Source of the DNA: Anaeramoeba flamelloides | Taxonomy: Eukaryota; Metamonada; Anaeramoebidae | Length of the DNA: 64,000 bases | NCBI GenBank assembly: GCA_027625915.1 | Contig: JANTQA010000051.1 | Location: 5,208,501-5,272,500 of the forward strand | Reading direction: 5' to 3' | In this document: piece after piece, positions 36,701 to 49,223 of the stretch | Layout: each line of letters begins with the position of its first letter | Position numbering within the stretch: the stretch's first letter is position 1 | Notes under the pieces: generated by a model | Told to the model about the DNA's origin: nothing | What the model saw: only the letters and a program-made list of their open reading frames with translations | The model's database searches: none | Made by a program: the position numbers and the translations under genes

Positions 36701-39700
36701 TTTTTAATTTCTCAAATCAAAAAAAAACCTAACGCCAACAAGAAGGTAATTTTGTTGAATAGCCTCTTTTCAGTAATAATAAAAAAATAAAAAAAATTTT
36801 TTTTTTAAAAATTCTGAAAAGAGTTATTATAAATTGAATTCAAATTCATTTTTAGATGGTTATGGGATTAGTCCCACCATAAATTTGTCTATAATTAAAA
36901 TATTTTGTAATTTAAAATAAATGATATAAGTGTACTGTGTCTCAAATTGCTCTAAAAATATATATGTTAAATGTTATTGAAACATAAATTATTAGATTTT
37001 TTACTAAAGATCACAATTAAAAATTATCATTTTGTAATTTTTTATTTTAAATTACTTTTTCAATTCTAAAAATAGAAAACCCAAAATAATAGTATTCAGG
37101 TATTTGATAATTAATTTCCTGAACCCCCAAAAGTAACTATTTTTTCACTTTTATAATTCCAAGATTTATTCAATTATCATAAAAATATAAAGAATGATTA
37201 TTTTTGTTTCCTTTTTATGAAACTAAACCCCAATTCAAAATTTTTAATATCACAGAAACAACAAAATTCAATTTTTGAAAAAAAAAATCTTTTTTAATCA
37301 ATTCCCAAAGAAATACCAAATTAGAACCATTCACTGATTGGAATGTTAACAATATTTGTAAATTACAATGATCGCAAAGCAATAAATAAATAATTATCGG
37401 CACTAATAAATTATCGGTGTGTTAAAAATTTTGGAGAGGGCAAAACAAAAAAAATGCATTGGTAAATTTGTAAAAATTCTATTGGGAATAATGATCGATC
37501 AAATGGTTAGATATCACCAACTAATTTTATTTTAGTTCTTCGATTTTGAACAACCCAACTTTAAAATAATATCAATCGTTGAAAAAAATATTGATCGATC
37601 ATATGAAATAGAAAACGTAATTCAAAAAATAAAATGAAAACAAAAAAATAAAAAGATGAAAAAATGGTTTTAATATTTTTCAAAAATCAAAATTATTTTC
37701 AATTTGAATGAAATTGTATGATTGTGATTTCTTTCAACAGTTTTTACTGTGTGGAAAATTTTGAATTTTAGTTTATTCGGATTATCAATATTTTTTCAAT
37801 ATAGGCAAAAATACTTTTTAAAAATAATATCAGAGTTAATAGGTTAAATTTTTTTAAAAAAATGAAATTTTATAACTACTAATCCACATATCGATACAAA
37901 TTTAAGAAAGACGCATTTTTCAACTTTGAATTCTTTAGATTGATAATCCAGCCTTTGAATTTGTCTTGAAATGGAAATTTTTTTTCTAAAATTGTTGGGA
38001 TTTTTTACTAATACAAGGATCATTTTTAATTAATCAGATCAATGTTTAAATAGTACTATTTTATAAATCGGAATTTTTAGAGACATTTGAACTGAGGATC
38101 TCTAATTATGTTTTTACATTCAATGGCAGAACACTTTAATTTTAGATATATTGATGGTAGACGCTAATCCCTTAAAGTAAAATAATTTTTGACATGTATT
38201 TTTTTGGAATTCTTCTAATAATAGATCACAACAAGAATAGCACAATCCATACAAATACTTTCAAAACTTTTCCAAACCTTCAGACTGACAGTGTGCAAGA
38301 TTTCAGTCTCTGATATTCTTTCATATTTTTTCAAATTTCAAAAACTTAATACAAACTTTTATCAGCCAAAAAAGGGAAATAAATAAATAATTATCAAAAG
38401 ATAACCTTTTGAAATATAATTGAAATTTTTGAAAAGTTATCTAAATTAAAAATATTTGTTAACTTTCATTAACCTGAAACTCTTTTTTATGAAAACCAAA
38501 AAAGTGGAAAATTGTTTCAATTACATGTTTTTAAAAGTTTTAATTGTAAAAACTTTTAAATTGAAAGTTGTTGGAATTTTGATCTTCTAATTTCTTTCAA
38601 AATTTGGAACAATTTCTTCAAAAAAGCAAAAGTATTGTGAAGTAAAAAAAGTGACCAAAATTTTTGTGCTATTCTTTTCGTGATGAGAAATTTTCAAAAA
38701 CATTTTTTATAAAAAAAATTTTCGAATAAATATCCTATTTTCTTTGTTCTCTTCATTTTTTTTTTTTTTCAAATAATAAATGCATCAATCGTTAAATACA
38801 ATAAAATATCTTGAATCATATTTTGGTGGAAAGGTCTGTTCATAAAAACATTTCGTTTGTGTTTGTATTTGTATTTGTGTGTAAAGTGAAGAAAAAAAAA
38901 GAAAAAAAAAAATGAACTTACTCATCTTTTTGAGGAGGATCTGATAAAATTAAAAGGTTGTCCCATTTTGAAAAACTATTTGCAAGGTCATAATCTGTTG
39001 TACCAAATAAAATTATTCGGGGGTTTTTGGATTTTTTGCGGTGTATATTTTTGAGAACTTTAAATTGAGAATCCATTCTGGTTATTAAAGGATAACATTT
39101 ACCCGCAAATTCGAGTGGATAAATAAAGGAGCGAAGAAATAAAACAACTTGAGAGACATTATAACTCTCGTTGCCATACACGATTAATGGCTGCCCTGTG
39201 ATTAAGATTGTCCATAATTTCCAAATGTCCTTTAAAAATGGTTTGAATAATTGAAAGAGATCTGACGAAATGCCAGTGTATTGCAAGGAGCACAGTGTCT
39301 CTGTAGAATTTGTGAACAAATGCTTTGGCACACCGGGTACCTTGATTGGGATGGGCGCTTTTTGTGCTAATTTTAAATTGCGGATTTGGTTCCCCATCTT
39401 GACTGTCTTTGGAAAGCATTTTTCAATCAGCTTCAGTCCATTGTCGATTCTTGTTGGCTTGCGGAAAATAGGTTTTTCAAATTTTATGAGGATTTGGTGA
39501 TGTAATTGATGAAACGGATACTTTGAAACGCAAATAAATGAACACCCTTTCATTGAATTGACCCATTCGGGTGCTGGCATTTTGTCTTGTTGGCTTTTGT
39601 TCTCTGTTTTTTTCTCCTTTCCCTGAACGGGGCTATTACTTTCTTCGTCTTCCGATGAATTAATAAGCTCGTCAATCAATTGGTTAGTTTCCTCAGTGTT

Positions 39701-40268
39701 TGTTTTGGTTCGATCCTTGGTGGCAGTTTTGCTGTTGCCTTTCGCTTGGACGGTCATGTCCTCACCTTCTTTTTCTTCGGATCCTTCATTTTCTTTTTCA
39801 TTCTCCTTTTCTTTTTCTTTTGAAGAACTTATAGATTTTGCAGACGGATCGTATAAGACAGTGCAATAGAGCTCCGAATGATCTTGATTGATAACAAAGC
39901 TAAAATAATATTTTTTGTTTTGCTCTAAATTGGTTGTGTACGTCGGGTAAGATAAATAATAACTTTTTCAAAATTTTGAAAAAAGAATACACACGCAGAT
40001 TAAGATACCAAAAGTCAGACAAGAAAAGGAAAAGAATCAGGTGAAAAAAAAAAAAAAAAAAAAAAAAAATTAAAAAAAATAAGGTTGATTGATAATTTGA
40101 GTTTGTGAAAAAAAAGAAAAAAAGAAGAGAAAAAAAAGTTTACAGATCTTCCAATTTCTCTGCCTTTAGATCATTTTCTTGATTTGTTTCATAGAGAGTA
40201 TTTTCGTCAAATTTTCCTTGGAATTCAAAAAATACAAAATACTCGACCCATTTTGAAAGATTTAGCAT
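30727..40268 (-). CDS. DENND6: DENND6 (FAM116) homologue, DENN-domain Rab exchange factor
   Basis: Three minus-strand exons: 40,144-40,268 (ATG), 38,922-39,962 and 30,727-31,789 (TAA). Lengths 125 + 1,041 + 1,063 nt and phases (2, 2) join exactly into 742 residues; human DENND6A has 608. The animal protein activates Rab14/Rab35 on endosomes by GDP release. Exon 1 holds the LSKWVEYFVFFEF start of the DENN fold, and its join gives LYYLSYP (human CYLSFP). Exon 2 has a low-complexity Glu/Lys/Ser insert (about 39,580-39,800), then FLKDIWKLWTILITGQPLIV, YPLITRMDSQFK and RIILFGTTDYDLANSF. Exon 3 continues with LTRTFRLPFERYFSTLTP, FSEKEFIEKLL and FLKWYQYHRNE. It ends with an acidic DEKEQ/DEKEK repeat tail not found in the human protein. 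Intron 1 is 181 bp. Intron 2 is 7,132 bp and full of repeats (T4, K6, H1, K3, K1). Confidence 0.92.
32477..33707 (+). mobile_element. TTAA-flanked element, family T4 copy 1
   Basis: Starts TTAAGGAAGTAGGTACATTT and ends AAAATGTACTTATTCCCGTAA (last TTAA mutated). It aligns throughout with 49,872-51,077. Shared blocks include AACCAGAGTTGAATCTT-like, AAATTTGTTGAAATCAAGAA and AAAGAAATGATTTGAAT. The open frames inside (for example 32,900-33,085) are Phe/Leu-rich and not conserved in the other copy. Confidence 0.75.
33925..34270 (-). mobile_element. K6 element, reversed copy
   Basis: Reverse-complemented, this matches 57,667-58,089 and 49,384-49,784. Blocks include TTTTTAATTGGRAAAATTAATAG, ACTATCTTTTG and TTTTTGAGATCTYCAAAAC-like sequence. 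The right boundary is approximate. Confidence 0.55.
35742..35780 (+). repeat. 9-bp tandem repeat (TCCTTAGGT)
   Basis: Three exact copies at 35,751-35,777, with one degenerate unit on each side. Confidence 0.85.
36571..36690 (+). repeat. 10-bp tandem array plus 36-bp hairpin (class H1), copy 2
   Basis: Four and a half copies of GTGCCGTCAA (36,571-36,615) run directly into a hairpin. The arms are 36,616-36,651 and 36,655-36,690, 36 bp with a single mismatch and only a 3-nt loop. The arm starts TAGGTTTTCCAGAATT. The decamers differ from those of the 22.1-kb copy at two positions. AACCTAACG recurs just downstream (36,684, 36,727). Confidence 0.85.
37216..37777 (+). mobile_element. TIR element, family K3 copy C
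   Basis: Left end TATGAAACTAAACCCCAATT and right end AATTTTAGTTTATT are inverted repeats. It is collinear with copy A (reversed) and with copy B around its ORF. The frame homologous to the 96-residue ORF is interrupted. Confidence 0.75.
38232..38676 (-). mobile_element. TIR element, family K1 copy 2 (reversed)
   Basis: Starts CAAGAATAGCACAATCCATA and ends TTGTGCTATTCTT. It is the inverse of 14,293-14,730 along its length. Like that copy it lies in an intron. Confidence 0.8.
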
Positions 40269-43020
40269 CTAATTAGGTAATAAAGCAAATTTGCAAAAAA
40301 ATGATTTTTTTGACGAGTCTCGATTAAAATGTCATCTTTGTCTCAATTCCTGATTAGCTTACTCTTTGGGTGGTCAAAAAAAGAGTTTTATTTGCCAGAT
40401 CGAAAAATGAACAAAGGGGTTTTTCTTTCAAAAGATTAGATACAACCCACAAACAAAATGTTGTAGTCTTTAAAAAATTTTAGTTACAAAGGAAATTTGT
40501 GTATATTTGAAGTTAAAGATAGCCCATTTTTGATCCAAAGTTTGGAAATTTAAAAGGTTTTATTTTTTTCCGTTTCCAAATATTGTACCACAATCACAAC
40601 GTCTGTTCGATCTGTCAAGACAAATTCAATAAAATCGAGGCTACACCAAATTAACACACTTACCAATTACGAGGTTTGGATAATTCACAAAATAGAGAGT
40701 TTTTTTTTTTGTTTTAGTCGGATAGGTATTTTCAAAAGGAAAGTACTAAAAGTCTTCATAAGTGTTTCCTTAACACCTTAAAAGGTGATAATGTGACAAT
40801 TTGAAGTTGAACTTCTATTTCTTTGAGTAGTCGTACTTTCCTGGTATTTGAAATCTAAACGGGAAATATTTTCACTTCATTTGTAATTTCCTTTTTTCAA
40901 ACAAATCCAAAAATTTCAGCCCACTTCTTCTGAGAACTCTCTTTCTAAAAGAAAAATATTGATTAGGAAGTGAAAATTTTTATTCACTTCTAATTTAAAT
41001 ACACGTATGAAAACAACGTATTGTTTTGTGTTTTAATGTTTCTCTAGTGTTGAGAAAATGTTTTAGTGAGGAGTATCTCAATGTTTTTACAATTGTATTG
41101 TTGATTGTTCAAGTTTTTCAACAACATTTTAGATAACAATTGTTTTTTGACAACAAAATCTTGTTTGTAGATCCATAAATATTCTCTTTGTTGAACTAAT
41201 TAATCAAAAGTCAACAAAATTTTCAGAGATCTTTTTGATTGTGTTTGAATAACAATTAATTCTCTTGTAATTTTTAGTCCAAATTTTCTTGTTTACCATT
41301 CTTTACAATATTGATATTTCAATAATAAATGGGAAAAATTTTTTACTGCATTTTTTTGTTTTTTTTTTACAAATCAAGTCTTCCGAGAAATAGACAGTAA
41401 TTTGTAAACTCTCTTTATTTATTTGGTCCTTTTTTACAATGTCCTATTGTGTGAACTAAGAATCTATTGATGAAATAAATTTTCATCGAACATATAAAAG
41501 AATCAGTTGATATTTTGTACCTTTTAAATTTTACCAAGACTAGTAAAGACAAAAAAACGATCAAAAAGGTTTGGTTAAGGGGGGGGGTGTTCGAAATTAC
41601 TTCTGAATGGACAACACGAACCTGTCCTTACATTTTGATTAATGTAAAATGATAATTTTTCCAAAGATTAAAAATAAATTATTTTTTCAAAAAATGGAGT
41701 ATTTTTTTTCGTTTTTATTTAGTTCTCTTGTAAATACCCAACTAACCATAAAGTAGTGATTAAGAGCAGCACTAATGTATACGAAATTATAAATTTTAAG
41801 GAGTTATTAGTATCAAAATAACAATAACCTACTTAAGTGAAATAACTAACTTTGATAAACCTCTTCTGAGGTGAACTTCTAAGGACTTGATCAGAAAGGT
41901 TATAAAGTAGAACAAAAAAAAACGCGAAAAAAAAATTTTGGTAAAAATAATTTCATTTAATTTACAAATAAAAGATCGTAAGTCTCATTAGTAAAGACAC
42001 AAGCAATGAATTTTTGTTTAACAGAGTAATTCATTTTAGTCATTCATTCTTAACATTTAGAATAAAACAAAAGAAGGTTGGTTTAATAAATGAGCATTTA
42101 GTTGTTGTGAATTACAAACACAATCACATATGTCTCTCTCATTCCAAAAGATTTCAAAGCATTTCATTTGTATATTATTCAAAAAATATTTTTTTTTTTT
42201 TCAAAATGAGAATATTTTTATTTGTTATCTTAATGTAATAAAAATAATGAGTTATTGAATTACTTTCCTAAAAATAATTACTTTTGAAAAGTAGAAATAT
42301 GTTAGAGGACTATTTAAAAAAAGATTTTATTAATTCTGAAATAAAAATATTTCTTTCCCTTTTTCAATTGAAAGGTTTAACAGGTCTCTTGAGAAATTAA
42401 TCAAATTTCCCATGATTAATGTCGTTCATTTCAGAATTACATTTTGTGACATTTTACTCTTTTTTGGAATTTAGGAAATGGACTTATTCGAATAATGTTA
42501 TCAAAGAAACTCTGAAAAGAGTCTTCCAAAAGAAATGAGATTAAATACTTTTATTGTGGAATTTTTTTTTTGAGAAATGAGAAAAATGATCAGAGAAAGA
42601 AAAAGTAGGTTGTTAAGAGTTTGCCGAAGGTTCAAAAGAACTCCGTAAATTCTAAAAAACAAGAAAACATTAAAAAAAGAAAAACAAAAAACAAAAAACA
42701 AAAAACAAGAAATTTTTATTTATTTTCAAAAAGTTCGAAATAAGAAAGACAGAGTCACTCTCTCTGATTAAAACTGTTTTCTTAATTCCAAAGAATTTTT
42801 TTTGTTTTTTTTTTCCTAGTTATAACAATATTTTTTTTGTTTTAGCTGTTGTAATTCGTAAGCCAAATTAATAAGATCAAAGAACTTAAAAACTTTGGAT
42901 GGCAAAATTAGAATTAGAATCCTCAAAAAAAAAAAAAAACAAAATTAAAAAAAAAAAAGAAATTTTTCTTTTTTAGATTGTAAACAAGAAAGGATTTAAT
43001 AAAAAAAAAAATTCAATCTT
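40269..43020. other. Intergenic region
   Basis: No gene recognised. It shows a TTAAGGGGGGGGG stretch at 41,575-41,587, a small inverted TTAAGGAGTTATT/AATAACCTACTTAA pair near 41,799-41,837, a poly-T tract at 42,188-42,200, and a CAAAAAA-type tandem tract near 42,680-42,710. DENND6 (leftwards) should have its promoter at the left edge; I see no clear core promoter. Confidence 0.45.
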
Positions 43021-43299
43021 TTAATTAAAAATGCTAAAAGCATCCCAAACATCAGACAAAAGGTGTACCATTGATCCCAGCCTAACAGGTTTTTGTAATT
43101 TTTGCTTTGATGGACCTTCAGGCATAACAAGTGAAGCATCAATTTCGGGCTCTGATTCTGACTCAGAAAACTGAACGACTTGATCGTTTTGGGTCCATAG
43201 TGCTCTTTGTTTTTGAAATTCTAAATACCCCTTGTTTGTAAATTCAGTTTTTTTTTTTTCTTTTTTTTCTTTTTTTTTTGTTTCCCTATTAATGGACAT
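43021..43299 (-). CDS. Small protein, possible Gag1-like clamp (DUF4050) family member
   Basis: A single-exon, 92-residue frame from ATG at 43,299 to TAA. After a Lys-rich N-terminus it reads FTNKGYLEFQKQRALWTQ. A Ser/Glu-rich linker follows (SESESEPEIDASLV), then KPVRLGSMVHLLSDVWDAF. This order, an aromatic-Gly-x5-R-x2-W block followed by a K-P-x-x-L-x-x-M-V-x-x-L-x-D-x-W block, is that of the DUF4050/Gag1-like clamp family known from plants and fungi. I assign it from memory of that pattern only. Codon use is like other genes here (C- and G-ending codons), so I think it is a real gene. Molecular function is not established. It could instead be lineage-specific. Confidence 0.6.
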   Translation of the reverse strand: MSINRETKKKEKKEKKKTEFTNKGYLEFQKQRALWTQNDQVVQFSESESEPEIDASLVMPEGPSKQKLQKPVRLGSMVHLLSDVWDAFSIFN

Positions 43300-43883
43300 A
43301 AAAAATAAAATGTTGTGAGGAATAAAGAAAAAAATGATTCTTTTTGATCTGTAAATTAATATCCGTGAGAGTCTCTCATTTTTTTGGTTAACTGCTCAAT
43401 TTTCATTTTACTGATTCTGATTTGGGGATTTATAAAAAAATAATTTTGCAAATTTTTTCACATATTTGTTTTGTATCAACAGAAAACAAGTCAAAGAGAA
43501 CTAAAAAAGTTACTTTTAATCACATTGATCAAAATAACTTTTCAAGAAATAAAAAGTTTGTAACATAGGTAATACTTGTTTTCTTAGTTGAAGGTATAAA
43601 TTATTTTGAACAAGATTAAGAGGAAAGAAGAGTAAAATCTGTTTTTATATCATACACACGCTTTTCATTTCCCCAGTCAAGCTTTACTGGAGAAAAAAAA
43701 CATTTCCAATTTCCTAACAATCACGCAAAGGCAATATCACAAATAAATCCCACTTTTTAGGAATGTTACTGATTAAAAATTCATTAAAAATGATTTTGAA
43801 CATTCACTAATGAACTAAGAAAAAATTCTTTAGAAAGATCGATTGTAACAACCAGAATTTCAAATTTATGTAGAGGTTTTTTG

Positions 43884-45010
43884 TTAAGGGACTAGTAACT
43901 GTTATTTATTTTTTTTCCCAAGGGTAATAGAGTAATTATTTCCACAGGAGACCCTTGAACTTGATATGCAACCATATTTATCAACTTTCGAGAAATGAAT
44001 AATCATTTTTAAAGGAGTTGATTTTCTTAATTATATTTTCAGTTAAAAAGGTTTGAATTTTTTGGGTTTTAAAATAGAAGAAAAATTTTACAAATCAAAT
44101 TTAATTTTGAAGAAATATCACTTTTACTAATTTGTGAGAGTCTGTCTGAACAAATAACATTGTAAATTAAATCTTATTTTAGTAATATAAGGAAAATACA
44201 TCTAATCTTGATCCTTGAAGAATCTGAAAAAATTGATCAATTTATTTTATTCACAAAAATTTATCAAAATTTCTTGAACTTTAACTGATTACATAATCTT
44301 CTTTTCCAAATACCAATTGTCTAAACAATAAACTCTTTGTATTATTATCCGTTATTTGGGAATATATATTTATAAATCTAAATTTTTTTTCTTCAAATTA
44401 TTACATTGGATACATTTTATTTGTTTGGAAATATTTAAAAAAAATATAGAGATAATAATAAATTCTATTGATGTGTTCAATTCATGGACCATTACCAACT
44501 TACTGAAATAAATAATATCGGGTTATTAATTATTGATTAAAAATAATCATATTAAAAAGTAATTCTTTTGGTTCTAAGCCCGGATTTCCCATGTTTGAAA
44601 AGAGTATTTTGGGGACATTTTTAATTTAAATATTTGTTTTTTTTCAAGGGGCTTCTGGTTAAAAAAAAAATAAAAAATAGTTTCAAGTTGTTTTTTGAAT
44701 AAATAAAATCTACCCGTTTTCAAGTTTAAAATAATTATTGATATATTTTTTTTTGAAATTAAGTAGAATTTTTATACTGGAGTTTATATAAAAAGTTATT
44801 GATTTTATTTTTAATAGTATATTTTCGGAGAATTTCTTAACAGACAATTATATTAATTTCTTTATCAATAATATTATTTTTTTTTGAAATAATTATAAAT
44901 ATGCCAGTTTTTTGAACTTTTTGGAAAATGAGAAAAATGGATCAAACTTATAAAAAGAATAATTTATTTTGACAAACATCTTTAAAAATAAATTCGATTT
45001 TAAATAGAAA
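43884..45010 (+). mobile_element. TTAA-type repeat, family T3 copy 1
   Basis: Starts TTAAGGGACTAGTAACTG. It aligns over more than 1.1 kb with 60,018-61,170. Shared blocks include GGTAATAGA, TTATCAACTTTMGAGAAAT, TCTGAAAAAATTGATCAATT and GTTTGAAAAGAGTATTTTGG. I could not find the matching inverted right terminus, so the right boundary is where similarity fades. Confidence 0.65.
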
Positions 45011-48000
45011 TTTATACCTTTCTCAACTTCAAGATGCATTAATAATTTTTTGAATTTGTTATTGAATTTAATTGAAGATTTTTTTTAGTTTACTAGCTCT
45101 TTTAATAAATTTTAAAAATATTTTAATTGAATGATTTAACCAAACATCCACTTGAAAAAAATTGGAGAGAATTTGAGACACATAGATACAATTATTAGCG
45201 AACCCAGTAAAATAAACGACAGATCCCTTTGAATTAAATAATATTTTTCTGAACTTATTTTTATTAAAAAATTAACATTAATATCATTTAAAAATATTAT
45301 TGTTAAAGTTTAGATATAGAAAGGGGATTGTCACATTTTAAAAAAAAATTCATATGATACATAATCGAATAGTTACAACCTTGTGAAATTTGCAGTGTAA
45401 AATGTCAAGATAGTAAACTATTTTTCAATCAAAGGTGCCCAGTTATAATGGGCGAAATACATGTGTTTAAAGGGTTTGTATAGATATAAGAAGAAAAATT
45501 TTATTTTGGAAATTTTCAAAATTGAAATCAGTTTTGTACATTTTTTTTTTTTTTTTTATTGCAAGATCAATAGCCACTTGGTAAAAATGTGTTATTCTAA
45601 GGTTATTGAAACTATTGAAATCATCGTTGAAAAATCATATTGATTACTATTGAATTTCTATTCGATCTTTGATCTTGATATTAGTTTAATAAATGTGAAA
45701 ATTTTCCACTTCATTTTCTTTTCCTGTTTTAAATAGAGACCCCAAATCCGAACAAACTCCGTTTGGGGACTTGATTTGTAAAATAAAAGTATAAAAAATC
45801 AAGTGAAAAATGTTTCCTATTTATTATTCCAATACCACCAGAAGTTCAAAAAGAACATTATTGTTTTTCTCAATAGTCCCTAAGAATTAGTGTTTTTCTT
45901 TTTTTAAGAAAATCCATAGATTAATTAGTTTTCTTTCAGAGAAATATACAACAATTCTCTGATGTGTATTATTCTGCTTATTTCTTATTCGTTCTTGAAA
46001 GGTTAATTATATAAAACAATTGATATTTGAAAAAAATTTTGGGCCTCTTTGACCGAAACAGAGTTTATTTTACCCTAAAAAGAGCAAAAAAAATCACCTC
46101 ATTTCATCTTTGTCTATTAATTCACATAGAATTTTCAAAGAAATATAACTTACTCAATGTTCCCAATTTCTTAAGTTGATATATTTTTATATTTAACATA
46201 TTTATGAAATATATTGAGAAAAATGATAAACCCTAAACAAAAAATGAATACAAAAACAAATGTACTCAAATATAAATGAAATTAATTGAATTTCCATTAA
46301 ATGTCATAAAAAAAAACTCGACTCTTAAATTTCAATAAAACTTCAATAAATATTCCGATTAAGGGATCATTTCGCTACGATAACAAGACAAAATTTAAAA
46401 TAAACCCGTGGTGGTATTCTATACTTACAAATTTTGGATATACAAAGTGTCAAAAAATTATGATCGACTTTGAAACAGAAAGAATTATATTTTTTTTGTT
46501 AGATCAATTTTTTTTTGTTTTTTCGAAAAAAGAATACATTTAAATTCATTTTATTTATGACATAATAGAATTTTTATCGTATTTTTATTTCCATTTCCAT
46601 CATTATTATTCAATAATCAGTCTTTTTGCTCTGAAATATCAAAAGAAAGATTTTTTTTACTTTTTTGAGATAATTCTTTTGGTTAGTAAAAAAATGATTT
46701 ATTCAATCATTGAAAAATAATTTTATTGTTATAAGAATGATAGTTATAATTATTAATTTTTTAAGTTCATTTTAAAATTTTACATGGAACTTTCATTTTT
46801 GTTCAAAGATAAAATTCGTTTTTTCAATATAAAAATTTCTTGAAGATATTAGAAAATAATAAATTCATCCCCAAAAGAAAAAATCATTGTTTTTTTTATT
46901 CTGAATAAGATGATTTAAATTTTTATTAGGATTCTTGTGGATAAGATCAAAAGATTTGTGAAAAAAACTTTTCAAAAGTAAAATATTTTTTTTGATTTTT
47001 TTTTCAATTTTTGAAAACAAGAAAAAAACTTTTTAAAATTTTAAAGAATTAAAAAAAAATGCATAAATGATCTCAATAAAATTGAAAAAATTGTTAAATT
47101 TCTATCAAATATTCATTTATTAAATCACCAATTCCTCAATTAGTTTTATTGACTGAGATTTGAATTACAATATCAATTATTACAAAGAATTAACAAAATA
47201 AAAAATGTTCTTTCCAAATCAATACTTTCCAAGAAAAAAAGAAAAACTTGATCGCATTTTGAAAAATTAACTTAATATTTAATGAAAATAATATTTTATT
47301 TTTTTTTTGAGTTTTATATTGAAAACACTTGAATTTCGAATTTCAAAAAAGTGACACAACTTAATAAATACTTTAGATGAGGTTAACTCTTCTATTTCAT
47401 AAGTTGGAACACAAAAACAAAAAAAAAAAATCCAAGATCTTGGTAGATTTCATTTTATTTTTAAAAAAGTCTAATTAATTGAATTTCATTTCAATTTTCT
47501 TGAATGAATTTTAATCAAATTTCCAGTAAAAGTCATCAGATTTCGAATGAAAAACCATAAAATGTTTTCTCAATGAAATTTCAATAAGTTTTTTATTATT
47601 TATTATAGCTTCCATTATACTTGTGGTGTTCGAAAAGAAATAAAAATTACAAAAATTGTTTTAGTATTAAAGTGATAATTATCAAAGAATCATTTAATTT
47701 TATTTTCACTTATCATTTACTTGGTACATGCTCAATGGGAATTACTTGAGGGTTAAAAAGAATTTTTCGAAATTGTCATTTTTTTTATTTTTAAAAAAAT
47801 TCAAATAAAAAAACAAGAAGTAGAACCCCCCCCCTAAAAAAAAAGCAATAAATAAATAAAAGTCCAAATTAATTAACCATTTCAAAAAAACCAAAATTTC
47901 AAAAAAAAAAAACTATATACTTTTCATGTTATTTTATAAAGGGTTAATTTTCTTTAATTCAAAACATTTTTTTTTTCAATTATACAATCAATTTAATTCA

Positions 48001-48713
48001 ATTTAATCCAATTTTTTATTTATTATGTAACTTCTATTTTTGACAGAGTAAGTATTTTCTAAGATTCAATAAAAAAAATAAATCAATGGGGAAATATAAA
48101 AAAAGTATTAAACAGAAATCTCCGAGATATCTTATAAACTACCACAGAGTGACACTTTCAAAACTAACAAATTTGTTTTTACATTCAGATTTTATAACCC
48201 TTCAAATTCGAAATTGAGTTTAATCCTTTGGTATTTTTTTCTAAAACTGTATTTTATTTTTGCTTGTTGCTTTTTTGAAGATAGATTTTATATCACATTT
48301 TGATTAATGTTTAATGTGTATATCCCATGTACACACACAAACATAAAAAACCTCCAAAAATAAAACAAAAAGAGAAGAAATATAAACAATATAAAAAATA
48401 CTTCGAAAAAGTAAAAACTTGAATATTTAAAAATATGAATTGTATTTTTTTATTAGTGTAATATACACAAAAACCAAAAGATATCACTTCTTATCAATGA
48501 AATAAAGTTCAAAGTTGAAAAGAGAGCAATTCCAGTCAATAAAATCAAATTAAATTAGATTCCAAAAAAAAAAAAATAAAATAAAACAATAGTACTTTCC
48601 TCTATTTTATAAAATTAATAAAAAAGAATCAACAAAAAAAAAAACACTCAAACGAAATTCAAAAAAATAAATATATAATTATATTTATAATAAATTGTTT
48701 GGTTAAAAGATTA

Positions 48714-48907
48714 CAGTCAGTTCCAAATTCAAGGAACAAACTTTCAACGAAATTTTAGGCACAAAAAAAAATCAAATTAAGGCTCACAATTCAGATTCTA
48801 ATAAAATAAATTGTAAAAAAAAAATTACAAAATTTGTGCCTTAATTTGAGATTTTTTTGTGCCTTAAATTTCGCTGAAAGTTTGTGCCTTAAAAGTGGAA
48901 CTGACTG
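48714..48907. mobile_element. TA-flanked foldback element F1, copy 1
   Basis: Begins CAGTCAGTTCCA and ends AAGTGGAACTGACTG, with TA on both outer edges (a Tc1/mariner-like target). Arms of about 80 bp fold on each other. The word TTAAGGCACAAA or a variant occurs three times per arm. Confidence 0.85.
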
Positions 48908-49132
48908 TAGAAAATTATGTTAAGTATTTATAGAATTTTAAAGAATTTGAAAAAAACAAAAATTTTTTCAGAATTTTTTTAAAGACTGAAAAACTGAAAA
49001 ACAAAATAGGTATTTAAAATAAAAAGAATATTATGTCAATTTTAAAACTCAGAAATTTTACAAATTATTAAATCAGATACACTTTTATTTTGAATTATAA
49101 TAAATCAAAATAACCAAACTTTATATATATAA

Positions 49133-49218
<86 letters not shown>
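49133..49218. repeat. (TG)n microsatellite
   Basis: About 43 uninterrupted TG units, the longest dinucleotide run in the window. Confidence 0.97.

Positions 49219-49223
<5 letters not shown>

Larger units (their letters stand above)
31790..38921. other. 7.1-kb intron 2 of DENND6
   Basis: Donor GTAAGTTC at 38,921 and acceptor AAATAG at 31,791-31,790 on the minus strand. It contains T4 (32,477-33,707), K6 reversed (about 33,925-34,270), coding-like debris (34,270-34,800), a 9-bp tandem repeat (35,742-35,780), the H1 hairpin (36,571-36,690), K3 copy C (37,216-37,777) and K1 reversed (38,232-38,676). I see no independent gene, though 34.3-34.8 kb is less AT-biased than its surroundings. Confidence 0.8.

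Noticed and set aside
39159-39500. Frames of 76 and 86 codons on both strands
   Set aside because: They are alternative frames of DENND6 exon 2.
45437-45768. Two GC-containing hairpins considered as RNA genes
   Set aside because: The stems are short (4-7 bp) and match no snRNA, snoRNA or tRNA box; they are listed only as intergenic content.
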